Positions 40,924 through 49,815 are shown, counted from the first letter of the stretch. The stretch is DNA of 64,000 nucleotides from Pseudarthrobacter chlorophenolicus A6 (GCF_000022025.1 NC_011879.1:186001-250000), one strand, 5' to 3'. The notes: a model not told the origin generated them from the letters alone. A program made the numbers and translations.

Positions 40924-41802
40924 TTAGCCCCCGGACGCCAGCGCCACCAGCTCAGTGAGGCCGGACTGGCCCATGCCAACCAGGGTGGAGCCGACGCCGA
41001 AGATCGCGTAGGCGCCGATCGGCACCAGCAGCAGCCATTCACGGACGGAGCCGGCGTGGCCGAGGACGGGGATGGTCATGTAGCCGTTGGAGTGCCAGCA
41101 CTGCTTGATGACCGGCAGGTTGCGGATCGTCTTGGGTGGCTTGATGGCGAACGGCCAGGCCAGGTTGCAGCCCTCGGTGGTCATCATGTCGCCGAGGATG
41201 TGGATGATGACTCCGATGCCCATCGCGATCGGGAACCAGTTCTGTTCCTGGGGTGCGAAGAAGGTAATGAAGGCGCCGACGCTGAGCCCGACGGCCCACG
41301 GGGATTTACGCATCCGGTCCGGAATGATCTTCAGGGCTTTGGCGGCGAAGGCGACCAGCAGGACCGAGAGGATGCCGGCGCCCGGGTAGATGGTGCCGAA
41401 CCCTTCAAGGTCGAAGGTCCAGAGCCCGGCAAGGAATGCGACCAGGACGAAAACGACGATACCCACGATGGAGTGGGTGCCGTGGCGGTGGCCGCCGGAG
41501 ACTTTGCCGATCCCGGCGCACATCACGTTGGACAGCGGCGGCAGGGAGTGGGCGATGGTGGCGTTGTGGTGGTCGGCGTCCGGGAGCATCGCAGCGCCTG
41601 CGGTGACCAGGGCGCCGGTGATGATGCTGACCGGGCTGACGTCGAAGAGGCCGAAGCCGATGTCCATGCTGGCGGGCAGGAAGGCGAGCTTCTCTGCGGC
41701 CGCGGACAGGTCCAGGTGGATGTTGGTGGTCAGTGCAACCCAGGCGGCGGCGCCGCAGGCTGCGTGGTGGGCTCCCATCATGGCGGCGGGCAGTCCTTTC
41801 AC
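40924..41802 (-). CDS. DUF457/YdjM-like membrane-bound hydrolase-like protein
   Basis: 292 residues with 6-7 membrane spans. AMLPDADHHNATIAH and HRHGTHS give the Asp/His-rich metal-binding pattern of the DUF457 (LexA-regulated YdjM) family. IHILGDMMTTEGCNLAWPF adds further conserved His and Asp. GTG start. A GCCGCACACA box lies 28 nt upstream, with GGGGAAGAA between, so this transcript would carry a short leader. Confidence 0.8.
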   Translation of the reverse strand: MKGLPAAMMGAHHAACGAAAWVALTTNIHLDLSAAAEKLAFLPASMDIGFGLFDVSPVSIITGALVTAGAAMLPDADHHNATIAHSLPPLSNVMCAGIGKVSGGHRHGTHSIVGIVVFVLVAFLAGLWTFDLEGFGTIYPGAGILSVLLVAFAAKALKIIPDRMRKSPWAVGLSVGAFITFFAPQEQNWFPIAMGIGVIIHILGDMMTTEGCNLAWPFAIKPPKTIRNLPVIKQCWHSNGYMTIPVLGHAGSVREWLLLVPIGAYAIFGVGSTLVGMGQSGLTELVALASGG

Positions 41803-41829
41803 ATCGGAAGAGTCGGTTTCTTCCCCTGA

Positions 41830-41839
41830 TGTGTGCGGC
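41830..41839 (-). promoter_or_regulatory. GCCGYACACA box upstream of DUF457-like gene
   Basis: Perfect box, but AGA stands at the expected start position; the gene's GTG is 19 nt further on. Confidence 0.5.
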
Positions 41840-41845
41840 CCAATG

Positions 41846-41881
41846 ACAAAGGGTCCCCGCCCGGTCAGGCAGAGACCCTTC
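41846..41881 (-). terminator. Hairpin terminator of tag gene 41895-42197
   Basis: AAGGGTC and GACCCTT arms with TTTGTCATT following in the minus-strand reading. Confidence 0.65.
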
Positions 41882-41894
41882 AGTGTCCAGGTTG

Positions 41895-42197
41895 TCAGCG
41901 TCCGCGGAGGCGGTCTTGGATGTCGCGGATGTGGGCGTCAGTCGCAGTCAGGTCGACCATGACATCGCCGGCCCGGCGCCGGGCGGCGGTGTTCATAATC
42001 GGGGTCTTGTGTCGGCGCAGGTTCTCGGCCTGCTCTTCGGTGATTGTCACGGTGGCTGCTGGCCGCCTCAGGTTGGCCAGGATGGCCGGATCCGTCGGCG
42101 GGACGTCCAGGGACAGTGCTGGTTCGGCGTGCTCGGTGGCCGCGAACTGGCCGCCGGTGGGGATGCCGCGGGAAACGCGGGACTGGAGTGTGCTCAT
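41895..42197 (-). CDS. RQPKG-tag-like protein, 100 aa
   Basis: Shortest tagged protein. QSRVSRGIPTGGQFAATEHAEP makes up a quarter of it; the rest is a basic helical segment (TITEEQAENLRRHKTPIMNTAARRRAG; TDAHIRDIQDRLRGR). The first Arg-Gln-Pro is replaced by Arg-Val-Ser, showing which tag positions tolerate change. Confidence 0.7.
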   Translation of the reverse strand: MSTLQSRVSRGIPTGGQFAATEHAEPALSLDVPPTDPAILANLRRPAATVTITEEQAENLRRHKTPIMNTAARRRAGDVMVDLTATDAHIRDIQDRLRGR

Positions 42198-42205
42198 GCC
42201 CGGTC

Positions 42206-42215
42206 TGTGTGCGGC
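42206..42215 (-). promoter_or_regulatory. GCCGYACACA box for tag gene 41895-42197
   Basis: GCCGCACACA, spacer GACCGGGC, ATG. Confidence 0.75.
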
Positions 42216-42277
42216 TGTTGCTGTCCTCGTCATGGTCGTCATCGTGGTGATGATGACAGTGGTGGCGGTCTGTGCTG

Positions 42278-43096
42278 TCAGCCCTTCTTGAGCCGGTTCG
42301 CAGGAGGCAGTTGCAGGTTGGTGGAAAGGATGCGCAGCGCGTCCATTGCGGGGAGCCTGTCCGCGGGGTCGAGGAGCTGCCAGGACCGGTGACCCGGGTC
42401 CTCCAGTGCCTTGTGGAGGGTGAGGACCCGGGACTTGTCGCTGCCCTTCATTTCCTGTGCGGTGGTCAGCGGTGACTTGATGGTGGCGCACAGCACTACG
42501 GCGTCGTCCAGGTGCCGGTCCCTGTCGCGGGAGTCTTCCCGGTAGGCCGCGCCTTTTAGGACGAGAGCACCGAGGGGGTTGGGAATGCTGATGAGCACGG
42601 GCTCGCCGCCGTCGACAGTGAGCCTGCAGTTCACTGTCCGCTGCAGCGCCTGGGTCCCGCCGGTGACCTGGAACGGCTTGCGGCCGCCGATCGTCGGGAC
42701 CTTTGCCTCCGGCATGTGGTCGGCGATCATGACATCGATCTGCTGCTTGTCGCGGACGAAGCGGTGGGCAGGAGCATCGTGATCAATGGACGCCTGCAGG
42801 GTGTAGCCAAGCTCATGGAGTACGGCGGACACCGACGTCGTCGTCGCTGCTCCGGTTTCGATGTGCAGGACGATGTCGACGTCGGCGGTCGGACGGGAAA
42901 CCGCCAGTCCAGCGGCGGCCGAGTGCAGCTGGACCATGAGCCCGCCCACAAGAGTCCACTGGGTTGAGGGCAGGGCGCGGGCAAGTTCAACGCATTGCGG
43001 CCACGGAGTTCCCCATCCGCCGGGCGGGACAGGGACGTCCCACACAGGCCGGGTGTCGGATGTTTCCTTCGGTGTCTCCTCGGCGGGCTCAGCCAT
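42278..43096 (-). CDS. AbiEii-like nucleotidyltransferase toxin
   Basis: 272 residues. WTLVGGLMVQLH near residue 47 and RPTADVDIVLHI near residue 68 give the GG-x-DxD signature of minimal nucleotidyltransferases; KQQIDVMIADHM supplies the third acidic residue. Downstream of and overlapping an HTH gene by 8 nt, as in type IV (AbiE-like) toxin-antitoxin pairs. The target cannot be predicted; AbiEii relatives inactivate tRNA or transfer nucleotides. Confidence 0.75.
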   Translation of the reverse strand: MAEPAEETPKETSDTRPVWDVPVPPGGWGTPWPQCVELARALPSTQWTLVGGLMVQLHSAAAGLAVSRPTADVDIVLHIETGAATTTSVSAVLHELGYTLQASIDHDAPAHRFVRDKQQIDVMIADHMPEAKVPTIGGRKPFQVTGGTQALQRTVNCRLTVDGGEPVLISIPNPLGALVLKGAAYREDSRDRDRHLDDAVVLCATIKSPLTTAQEMKGSDKSRVLTLHKALEDPGHRSWQLLDPADRLPAMDALRILSTNLQLPPANRLKKG

Positions 43097-43778
43097 GGAG
43101 AAGCTCGTTCAGGACACGTTCGCCGGCGCTGCGTTCCCGGACGGCCAGCGAGTTGATGAGGTCGACAGCAACGGCGGCAACGGGTGCCTTCCCGCGCTCG
43201 AACGGTTCAGCGAACTCCACTTCATGGAGGATGACGTTTCCATGAGGATCCTCGACCATCCCGAAGGCATCGGCGAGCTGCTGAGCGTCGCCGGCCATGA
43301 CGTAGCCCTCAGCGATTCCGCTGCCTCCCGACATGCCAAAGGATGCCGCGACGTTTTCGTCGGACATGCTGGTCTGGCCCGTGGGAATCAGGTGCTCAAT
43401 CACCAGTGGCACCCCGTCAACGGTGATGCGGTAGCGCCGTGTCTTGTCCTTGTTGCGGGCGAGGATGGCAACCTCGCCGGCGTCCATCTTGCGGAGCCGG
43501 TTTTTGAGCCTGGACAGCTCGGGGGATGAAAGCCAGGTGGGTCTGATGTCGGAGAGCAGGGCAAGGGCGGCCCAGGCGGTTTTGGGTGCCCAGGCCCTGC
43601 CGCGGCGGGTGCCGGAGCTTGCTAGACGCTCCACGGATGCAGGATCGATGAGGATGGACCGGCCGACCTTCCCGGTGACAGTGAGCTGTCCCGATCCGGT
43701 CAGCTGCCGTACCGATACCGGAGTGATTCCGAGGCGGTTGGCAACCTCCTTGGTGGTGAGTCCTTCGTTCGATGGCAT
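43089..43778 (-). CDS. HTH antitoxin of AbiE-like pair
   Basis: 229 residues. TTKEVANRLGITPVSVRQLTGSG is an N-terminal HTH reading like a MerR/excisionase helix pair. The remaining part (LSSPELSRLKNRLRKMDAGEVAILARNKDKTRRYRI) is the presumed antitoxin body. Start codon 6 nt after an AAGCAT -10-like hexamer that is 17 nt from TTGACA, so a leaderless, self-repressed operon is likely. Confidence 0.75.
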   Translation of the reverse strand: MPSNEGLTTKEVANRLGITPVSVRQLTGSGQLTVTGKVGRSILIDPASVERLASSGTRRGRAWAPKTAWAALALLSDIRPTWLSSPELSRLKNRLRKMDAGEVAILARNKDKTRRYRITVDGVPLVIEHLIPTGQTSMSDENVAASFGMSGGSGIAEGYVMAGDAQQLADAFGMVEDPHGNVILHEVEFAEPFERGKAPVAAVAVDLINSLAVRERSAGERVLNELLHG

Positions 43779-43847
43779 GCACTAATGCTTTCTTATCGAT
43801 GTAATTGTGTCAAAGCGCTAATACTTCTTTGAAAAAGCAATAGTGCC
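43779..43847. promoter_or_regulatory. Three-site operator and promoter of AbiE-like pair
   Basis: GCACTAATGCTT (43779-43790), AGCGCTAATACTT (43814-43826) and AAGCAATAGTGC (about 43835-43846, inverted) surround TTGACA, the -35. Confidence 0.65.
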
Positions 43848-43892
43848 AACCTGTATGCGCCGCTTTTATTCGCGTGCAGGGCCCGCTTTCCT

Positions 43893-44546
43893 CTACACCT
43901 CGCGTGCGGGCAGCTCGAAGTTGACGGTGACAGTGGGCTTGTCCAGCCAGATGTCACCGCGGTCCTGGAATTCGAAGCGATGCTCATCGGTGCGGTCGGG
44001 CAGAGAGAGGTACGCCTGGGTTCCGTCGGAGCGGCCGCCGTCGGGAATGCCGGAGATCGTCCAGACCTGCACACCCTCCGGGTACTTCACCGGAGGAGCC
44101 CAGCCGATTTCACCGAGTGCTTCGACGACGGCATGGGCAGGCGACTTCGGCGGCAGCAGCTCCTGCGGGATCTTCAGATACTCCGAGTAGGGGGTGTTGC
44201 CGATGTCCTTCAGACGCTGCTCGTGGCGGCGGATCGCGCCCTCGACGACGTCGACGACGTCCGGCTCCACGTCAGCCTCGCTGTCCTCGTCTGGAATGGT
44301 GGCGGTGTCCGCAGCGTAGGCGCCCTGTTCCCAGACCCAGACCTCGGACCAGTATTTGCCGCCTGCGAGCATGTAGTCCCCGACGTTGGTCCGGACGTCG
44401 CCCTCGACGCGGAGGATGGTCATCTTCTTGCCTTCGTCGATTTCGTTGCCGTTGTCGTCGTGCTCGAGGTAGCCGACGCGGGCGAGCGTGCCGACCGGCA
44501 GCGCGTCCCACTGTTCTTCGGTCTCGATGTATCGCAGTTCAGTCAT
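43893..44546 (-). CDS. Untagged protein with start-site box, 217 aa
   Basis: Begins MTELRYIETEEQWDALPVGTLARVGYLE, an N-terminal strand pattern that recurs in the short 61213-61416 product (LRDLPLESIIVDD ... LMWEPV versus VWVWEQGAY). Acidic centre (DSEADVEPDVVDVVEGAI), C-terminal beta part (WLDKPTVTVNFELPAREV). Start fixed by the box. Function unknown; transcribed independently of the FtsK-like gene upstream. Confidence 0.7.
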   Translation of the reverse strand: MTELRYIETEEQWDALPVGTLARVGYLEHDDNGNEIDEGKKMTILRVEGDVRTNVGDYMLAGGKYWSEVWVWEQGAYAADTATIPDEDSEADVEPDVVDVVEGAIRRHEQRLKDIGNTPYSEYLKIPQELLPPKSPAHAVVEALGEIGWAPPVKYPEGVQVWTISGIPDGGRSDGTQAYLSLPDRTDEHRFEFQDRGDIWLDKPTVTVNFELPAREV

Positions 44547-44554
44547 GGGCCAAA

Positions 44555-44564
44555 TGTGTGCGGA
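44555..44564 (-). promoter_or_regulatory. GCCGYACACA-like box for gene 43893-44546
   Basis: TCCGCACACA, spacer TTTGGCCC, ATG; 5 nt from the upstream hairpin. Confidence 0.7.
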
Positions 44565-44569
44565 GACAG

Positions 44570-44604
44570 CTGTTCCCCTGCCCGGAGCTGCCGGACAGGG
44601 GAAC
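44570..44604 (-). terminator. Hairpin after FtsK-HAD gene
   Basis: TGTTCCCCTG and CAGGGGAACA outer arms with an inner CCGG/CCGG pair; no U-run. Confidence 0.6.
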
Positions 44605-44622
44605 AAGGTGGTGCTTGGGTGG

Positions 44623-47600
44623 TCAGGCGAAGGGGTCGTCGTCATCGGGGACGAAGCGTCTCTTCGGTGTGACATCCGCGAACGGATCATCGTCCGCTGG
44701 CTCTGAGGGCGTGGATGGAATCCCCCCGCCTTCGGCTGCAGTTGATGAGCGGGCAACCATATCCTCTTCCATGGCGGACCAGTCCGGTTCAGCCGGCTCG
44801 CCGGCAGGCTCCGGCACCACGATCTCCAGGTCTTCAAGCGGACCCGCTGCGCCGGTCAGGCCGAAGAACGCTTCGATCCCGTCCAGGTCGGCGGCGGTGA
44901 GTCCCTTGTCAGGGTTGGGGACCACCAGGAGCGCGTCCACCCCGGCTGCCTCGAAGGCGTCTTCGGCGATCTCCCGATAGGTCAGACCCAGGATGACGTC
45001 CTCGGTTGCCAGCTCGTCATCGATCCAGACGAGCCTGCGGACCTCCGGGTTCTCCTTCAGCCAGTCCAGGGCGGCATCGATCTTCCACCACCCTGCTTCC
45101 TCGGTGTTAGCGATGAGGACATCGGTGGCGCGGGGAAACAGGTGCCCGAAGTTGTCAGGTGCGTCATCCTCCCAGCTGGTCAGCCACGCGTGGGTGACCG
45201 GGACGGCAGCGAGACGGGACATGATGGCGGTGTCGAACATGACTGTCCCGTGTCCGGGGGCGGCAAGGTGATCCAGGCCCTCCCGGTACGTGAACGGTGC
45301 AATGACCCCGTCGACGTCGATCAGGAGGGCAGCTTCGGTGTCCACTGCGGTCTCGTCCTGCTCCCAGACGAGCTCGTCAGCGTCAGCTGGCACGGAGGGC
45401 TCTGCCGGAGCTTCTTCCGCTGCGGCAGGGATGCTGTCCTCGTCGGTGCCCAGGTCCATGTCTGACCAGTCCAGGTCGTCGAGATCGAGTTCGATCTCGC
45501 CCAGGTCCACCACTGAGGGTGCGGGACGAGGCGCGGCGGCTGCGGCGGCAGGCATGTCGTTGGGGGCGTCCGGCAGCTTCATCATGAACGGTGCCAGGTC
45601 CAGCTTGTCCTCCTCGCCGAGGGGGTCGATCTCGGCGCTCAGCTTCTCGCGCAGGACGGCCTGCTCGGCCGGGTCGTACCAGGCCTGGATGGCCATGGCG
45701 GCGCCGGCGGTGGTTTCGAACAGTCCTCGCCCCGGCGGGATGGCGTCGCCGAGGTCAGGTGCGTCCTGGGGTGCACGGAGCGCGGACTGCTTGTCACCGT
45801 AGGTTGCCTTGCCCATCAGGAGCCGGGACAGGTTGACCTTGAGGTCACCGGCGCCGGGAATGGTGTCGAGCATCTTCGCGGAGAGTTTCTGCGTTGCCAG
45901 GAACAGGGTGACGCCGGCGGACCGGGCTTCGCGCGCGATCTTGCCGGCGTACACGCCGATCTCCGTCTTGGCCCGGTTGGTCGCGATGATCATGTCCCGC
46001 TCAATGTCCATCTCCGGGTCATCGCTGGCGGGCGGGACGGGGTCCTGGCCCATGAGGGAGGTGAACTCGTCCAGGAGGATGACTATGTGCTTGGGCCGGA
46101 TGTCGGCGGGCAGGTCACGGTAGTTGCCGACGCCGTGCTCGGTGTTGAGGTTCTTGCGGCGCAGGACCTCGGTGTAAATCCCCTTCATCATCGCCGCTGC
46201 CTCGAACGGAGTCGCGGTGAACGCTTTGGAGTAGGGCTCAGCGAACTTGAAGTCGGCGCCGCCCTTGGTGGGGTCAGCGACGTACAGCTCGTAACCGCGG
46301 ATCAGGGCGCCGAAGGCCAGAGACTGCAGCAGCACCGACTTACCGCCACCGGACGCGCCGGCAATCAGCAGGTGCGGGTCGACCTTGAAGTTGTAGGACA
46401 CCGGCTCGCCGTCGACACCCGTGGCGAACGGGATGAACTCGCACTCAAGGATGTAGTCCCAGTCGTAGCCGGCACGCTCGGGCATCGGGTTCACTTCGCA
46501 GGCGAGCAGCTGGATGGCGTTGGCCCGGTTCTTGACCCGCCGCGGTTCCACGAAGGAGTTCCCGGAGTTGGCTTCGAGTTTGGTGCGGACGCCGGTGAAG
46601 GAGGTGAAGTCCAGCCCGGTCGGCAGGTCGAAGTCCAGGATGGAGACCTGCTGGTTGCGGGGCATGTGGTCAACGTTGGTCAGGACCGGCATGAGCCCGC
46701 CGATACCTGAGATGCCGGAGTCCAGGAAGACCTGGTCCCAGTTCAGGGATTCAAGGTACTGCTCGTGGCGGGGGCTTGCCAGCTGCAGGCCGGGCTTGGT
46801 GGGCCTGGCGCCGACGACGATGGTGCAGCCGTCCTGGGCGGCCGCTACGCGCAGCCACTCCGCGGCCCAGTGCTGCTTGATCCGCTGGGCCATGCCGCGG
46901 ACATCGTTGAGGGTGACGCCGCCGTAGAGGCGCAGGTCGATCTTCCAGATGTGGCCGCGGGAAGTGTCCTTGGTCAGGCAGGTCGCGGAGGCGATCTCGG
47001 GACGGTCGGCCAGCTTGGCAGCTTTGAAGGCCTGGTTGATGAGGCCGGCCAGAACCCACTTGGGAGCATCGGAGCCGCGGACCGGGGCCAGGTCATCAGG
47101 CTTGGCCGGCACAGCTTCGGAAGCCCAGTAGACGGTAAAGGCCTGCGGGTGGCGCTCACCTTGCCGGCGGCCGGAGCCCTGGTACCCGGTCATGGTGAGG
47201 AATGGTGCGGCGTTCAAGGTGGAGGGCAAGGCGTGCTCGAACAGGAAGAAATCGTGAGGGGTCATGCCCTGACGGGTGATGAAGGCAAGGCTGTTGACGG
47301 TGACACCATTTTTGAGCCGTGCGGTGTTGGCGGTGGACGCCTCCATGACCGGCGGGTTGGCCTTGTGCTTGGGGGCAGCCTCGGCCCAGCGGTTGTTCCA
47401 CTGGTCTTCGTCGGCGAGCTTCTTCATGTCCTTGGTGCTCAACCCGCAGTTTGGATCCCATTGCGTGTCGGCATCGAGCAGGGCGCCGGCGTACGCGCAG
47501 CCAAGACCGTTCTGTGCACGGTGGTCGATCAGGACGTGCGCCTGCAGCGCCTCCTGCATTTCGTTCCGGCCGTTGGCGCGGATATAGGACGCGGGCGGGC

Positions 47601-48873
47601 CATCGGGCAGGTACCAGGTGATCGCCCAGACCGAGCTGCCGGCGGGGGCTGGCGCAGCTGAGTCCTCGTCGCCGTCCTCAGTGCCATCCCCAGCGCCGCC
47701 CGGTGCAGACGGCACGGTGAGCAGGTGGACATCGTCGATGACGGGCCGGGAGTAGACACCGTCGGCGGCCCAGGCGATCGCGCAGCGGACCAGATGGAAG
47801 ACGACATCCTTGGGTGTGGCCGGATCGGTGATGTCGGGCATCTGGTCAGAGGGCCAGCGGACGATCTCGAAGCGGAGCGGGTGCTTGGTGCCGGGGACGG
47901 GCTGGTTGTTGGAGTCAAGGTTGGGTACGTCCAGGACAGCGAACTTCGCACCGGTGCCCAGGGTCGGGCTGATCTTGTCGGCCATCACCCAGAACGGCAT
48001 GGCACCTGTCCCTGGCGGTGCGTCGAACGTGTCGATGGTGGCGGCGCCGACTTCCTGCCGGTCAATGAGCCGTGGTGCAGGGTCCTGCTTGAGCATCTCC
48101 CAGCGGGACTTCCATTCCTCGCGGGCGGCGACCACGATGCGCCAGTGCTCCAGGGCTTCGGTGATCCAGGCCCGGGAGAGCAGGGCGAGTGGGCCGCCGG
48201 TCAGGCACAGTGCCCAGATGGCAGGCTCAGGGATGGCTGGGACCGAAGCGGCCGTGGTGGCCAGGGGGAGCATGACAGTGGCGACCGTGCCGACGACGCC
48301 GCCGACGGCGATGCCGCCGATGAAGAGGCCGATGACCTTGGCGAGGTTCTTGCGGGCTAGGGCGATGAGGGAGTCGACGCGCGCGCCGGGGTTCTCATCG
48401 TCGGCGACCTGGGTGCGGCGGCGGGAGGCGCTGAACTGCGCCACGGAGATGAAGGCTGCGGCCGCGTTGATCCACGGGCCGTAACCCTGGGTGTAGGTCT
48501 CATTGACGACGGGGACCAGGAAGGCGGCTGCGCCGGCCCAGACAGCGACCAGGAACGACAGACGCGGCTTGAGCCCGGGAAGCCAGTCCGGGTTGGGAAG
48601 GGCGAGCTTGAACTTCAGGTCCTCCCAGAGCCGGTACCGGTTCATGGCGGCCTGCTCACCGGGGTGCGCCGGTGACGGGTAGCCGCGGGCATCCTTCTTG
48701 CCGGTGAACATCGCCGGCGGGTACATCCAGGCGGAGACGAGCAGGCCGGCCCAGATAGCAGCGATACCCGGGTAGCCCTGGTAGATCGCGTAGCCGGCGA
48801 CCGCCACGGCGCCGAGCATCACCATCGGGGTGATCGGTTTGCCGGGTGCCTGATTCCTGCGTGGTGCAGCCAT
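44623..48873 (-). CDS. FtsK/SpoIIIE-type translocase fused to HAD-like domain
   Basis: 1416 residues. Membrane spans near residues 15-55, 105-122 and 185-240; a long middle domain; Walker A GASGGGKS near residue 840, ELYVADPTKGGADFKF after it, and Walker B IVILLDEF near 925. After a disordered acidic linker, residues ~1180-1310 form a HAD-like domain (LLIDVDGVIAPF, HAWLTSWEDDA, RRLVWIDDEL) resembling PF18143-type HAD domains. The ATPase part suits a conjugative or segregational DNA pump anchored in the membrane. AAGGAAAGG precedes the ATG. The fusion is unusual. Confidence 0.85.
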   Translation of the reverse strand: MAAPRRNQAPGKPITPMVMLGAVAVAGYAIYQGYPGIAAIWAGLLVSAWMYPPAMFTGKKDARGYPSPAHPGEQAAMNRYRLWEDLKFKLALPNPDWLPGLKPRLSFLVAVWAGAAAFLVPVVNETYTQGYGPWINAAAAFISVAQFSASRRRTQVADDENPGARVDSLIALARKNLAKVIGLFIGGIAVGGVVGTVATVMLPLATTAASVPAIPEPAIWALCLTGGPLALLSRAWITEALEHWRIVVAAREEWKSRWEMLKQDPAPRLIDRQEVGAATIDTFDAPPGTGAMPFWVMADKISPTLGTGAKFAVLDVPNLDSNNQPVPGTKHPLRFEIVRWPSDQMPDITDPATPKDVVFHLVRCAIAWAADGVYSRPVIDDVHLLTVPSAPGGAGDGTEDGDEDSAAPAPAGSSVWAITWYLPDGPPASYIRANGRNEMQEALQAHVLIDHRAQNGLGCAYAGALLDADTQWDPNCGLSTKDMKKLADEDQWNNRWAEAAPKHKANPPVMEASTANTARLKNGVTVNSLAFITRQGMTPHDFFLFEHALPSTLNAAPFLTMTGYQGSGRRQGERHPQAFTVYWASEAVPAKPDDLAPVRGSDAPKWVLAGLINQAFKAAKLADRPEIASATCLTKDTSRGHIWKIDLRLYGGVTLNDVRGMAQRIKQHWAAEWLRVAAAQDGCTIVVGARPTKPGLQLASPRHEQYLESLNWDQVFLDSGISGIGGLMPVLTNVDHMPRNQQVSILDFDLPTGLDFTSFTGVRTKLEANSGNSFVEPRRVKNRANAIQLLACEVNPMPERAGYDWDYILECEFIPFATGVDGEPVSYNFKVDPHLLIAGASGGGKSVLLQSLAFGALIRGYELYVADPTKGGADFKFAEPYSKAFTATPFEAAAMMKGIYTEVLRRKNLNTEHGVGNYRDLPADIRPKHIVILLDEFTSLMGQDPVPPASDDPEMDIERDMIIATNRAKTEIGVYAGKIAREARSAGVTLFLATQKLSAKMLDTIPGAGDLKVNLSRLLMGKATYGDKQSALRAPQDAPDLGDAIPPGRGLFETTAGAAMAIQAWYDPAEQAVLREKLSAEIDPLGEEDKLDLAPFMMKLPDAPNDMPAAAAAAPRPAPSVVDLGEIELDLDDLDWSDMDLGTDEDSIPAAAEEAPAEPSVPADADELVWEQDETAVDTEAALLIDVDGVIAPFTYREGLDHLAAPGHGTVMFDTAIMSRLAAVPVTHAWLTSWEDDAPDNFGHLFPRATDVLIANTEEAGWWKIDAALDWLKENPEVRRLVWIDDELATEDVILGLTYREIAEDAFEAAGVDALLVVPNPDKGLTAADLDGIEAFFGLTGAAGPLEDLEIVVPEPAGEPAEPDWSAMEEDMVARSSTAAEGGGIPSTPSEPADDDPFADVTPKRRFVPDDDDPFA

Positions 48874-48976
48874 GATGGCCTTTCCTTGGTGAAAGCTTCC
48901 TGGGTTCTCTATGCGCCGCGGGACCCGGCGGCGGTCAGTCCTGCATGCTGCCGGGTCACGAACGAGGGCGGAAGGA

Positions 48977-49639
48977 TCAGGCGAAGGGGTTGTCGTCGGC
49001 GTATACGTCGACGCGTGCCGGACGCACCGGGGTTTTGAACTGGTCAGCGTCGGACCAGTGCGGTGCCGGCTTGGTGGCGGCGGGTGCTTTGACGAGGAGT
49101 TCCTGGAGTTTGCGGACGATGGCCGGATCGGCGGAACCCTCTCGGACGAAGGACTTCACGGCCGGGACGATACGCAGTCCGTTGACCACCTCGGCACCCG
49201 GAACGGTGAGCATCCAGGTGCTCAGGGGCTGGCCATCCCGGGAAGACCAGACGACCAGGCGTGGGGTGAGGACGCGGGCGCCTGTGCCTTGGAGGAATGA
49301 GTTCATTGCACGGGAGACGTACTCCTGGGACTTGCCGATGTGCGGTGTCTTCTCCCAGCCGCGGCGGTAGCCGAGCAGCGACCAGTAGAAGCCGGGCTTC
49401 CACATCTTCGAGTCCATCAGCAGCACCGACTTGCCCGAGACGATGGCGTGGTCGATGTTGGCTTTGAAGCCGGGGATCGGAATCCGCAGGTCGTGCAGGA
49501 CGGCGGCCTTCTTACCGAAGCCGTTCAGCAGCGCCTCGGTTTTCTGCTCACCCCGGGCTCCGATTTTCGCGACCGACTCGTTCACGGCCCAAGAGGAGTC
49601 CTGCAGTCCTGTCGCCGCCCGGCCGTAGATGCCGTTCAT
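48977..49639 (-). CDS. NERD-domain nuclease-related protein
   Basis: 220 residues. GARGEQKTEALLNGFGKKAAVLHDLRIPIPGFKANIDHAIV and GKSVLLMDSKMW correspond to the NERD fold (PD-(D/E)xK-like; GxxGE, D.....HxxV and the D-S-K element). The start overlaps the stop of the small membrane-protein gene (TGATG). A longer upstream reading in this frame is out of phase with that gene and rejected. Probably a transfer-associated DNA or membrane-linked factor. Confidence 0.75.
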   Translation of the reverse strand: MNGIYGRAATGLQDSSWAVNESVAKIGARGEQKTEALLNGFGKKAAVLHDLRIPIPGFKANIDHAIVSGKSVLLMDSKMWKPGFYWSLLGYRRGWEKTPHIGKSQEYVSRAMNSFLQGTGARVLTPRLVVWSSRDGQPLSTWMLTVPGAEVVNGLRIVPAVKSFVREGSADPAIVRKLQELLVKAPAATKPAPHWSDADQFKTPVRPARVDVYADDNPFA

Positions 49640-49797
49640 CAGGACCAGAACATCCGGACGACGAGCCAGATCCCGAGGAGAACCACGATGGCGCCGAGGA
49701 TCTTTCCGCCACTGGCCGAGGCCATCCAGTCGTCGATTTCTTTCTTGTCCTTGGCGGTGCTGTCCAGGACGCGGTCTTTGATTTTCTTTTCGCTCAT
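49639..49797 (-). CDS. Small single-span membrane protein, 52 aa
   Basis: MSEKKIKDRVLDSTAKDKKEI is a charged N-terminus; ILGAIVVLLGIWLVVRMFW is a membrane helix at the C-terminus. It is translationally coupled to the NERD gene and starts 7 nt after a CTACGCATGTT box. Confidence 0.75.
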   Translation of the reverse strand: MSEKKIKDRVLDSTAKDKKEIDDWMASASGGKILGAIVVLLGIWLVVRMFWS

Positions 49798-49804
49798 GCC
49801 CTGA

Positions 49805-49815
49805 AACATGCGTAG
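49805..49815 (-). promoter_or_regulatory. CTACGCATGTT box for small membrane/NERD operon
   Basis: 11-mer, spacer TCAGGGC, ATG. The spacer ends GGGC as in many GCCGYACACA starts. Confidence 0.65.
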
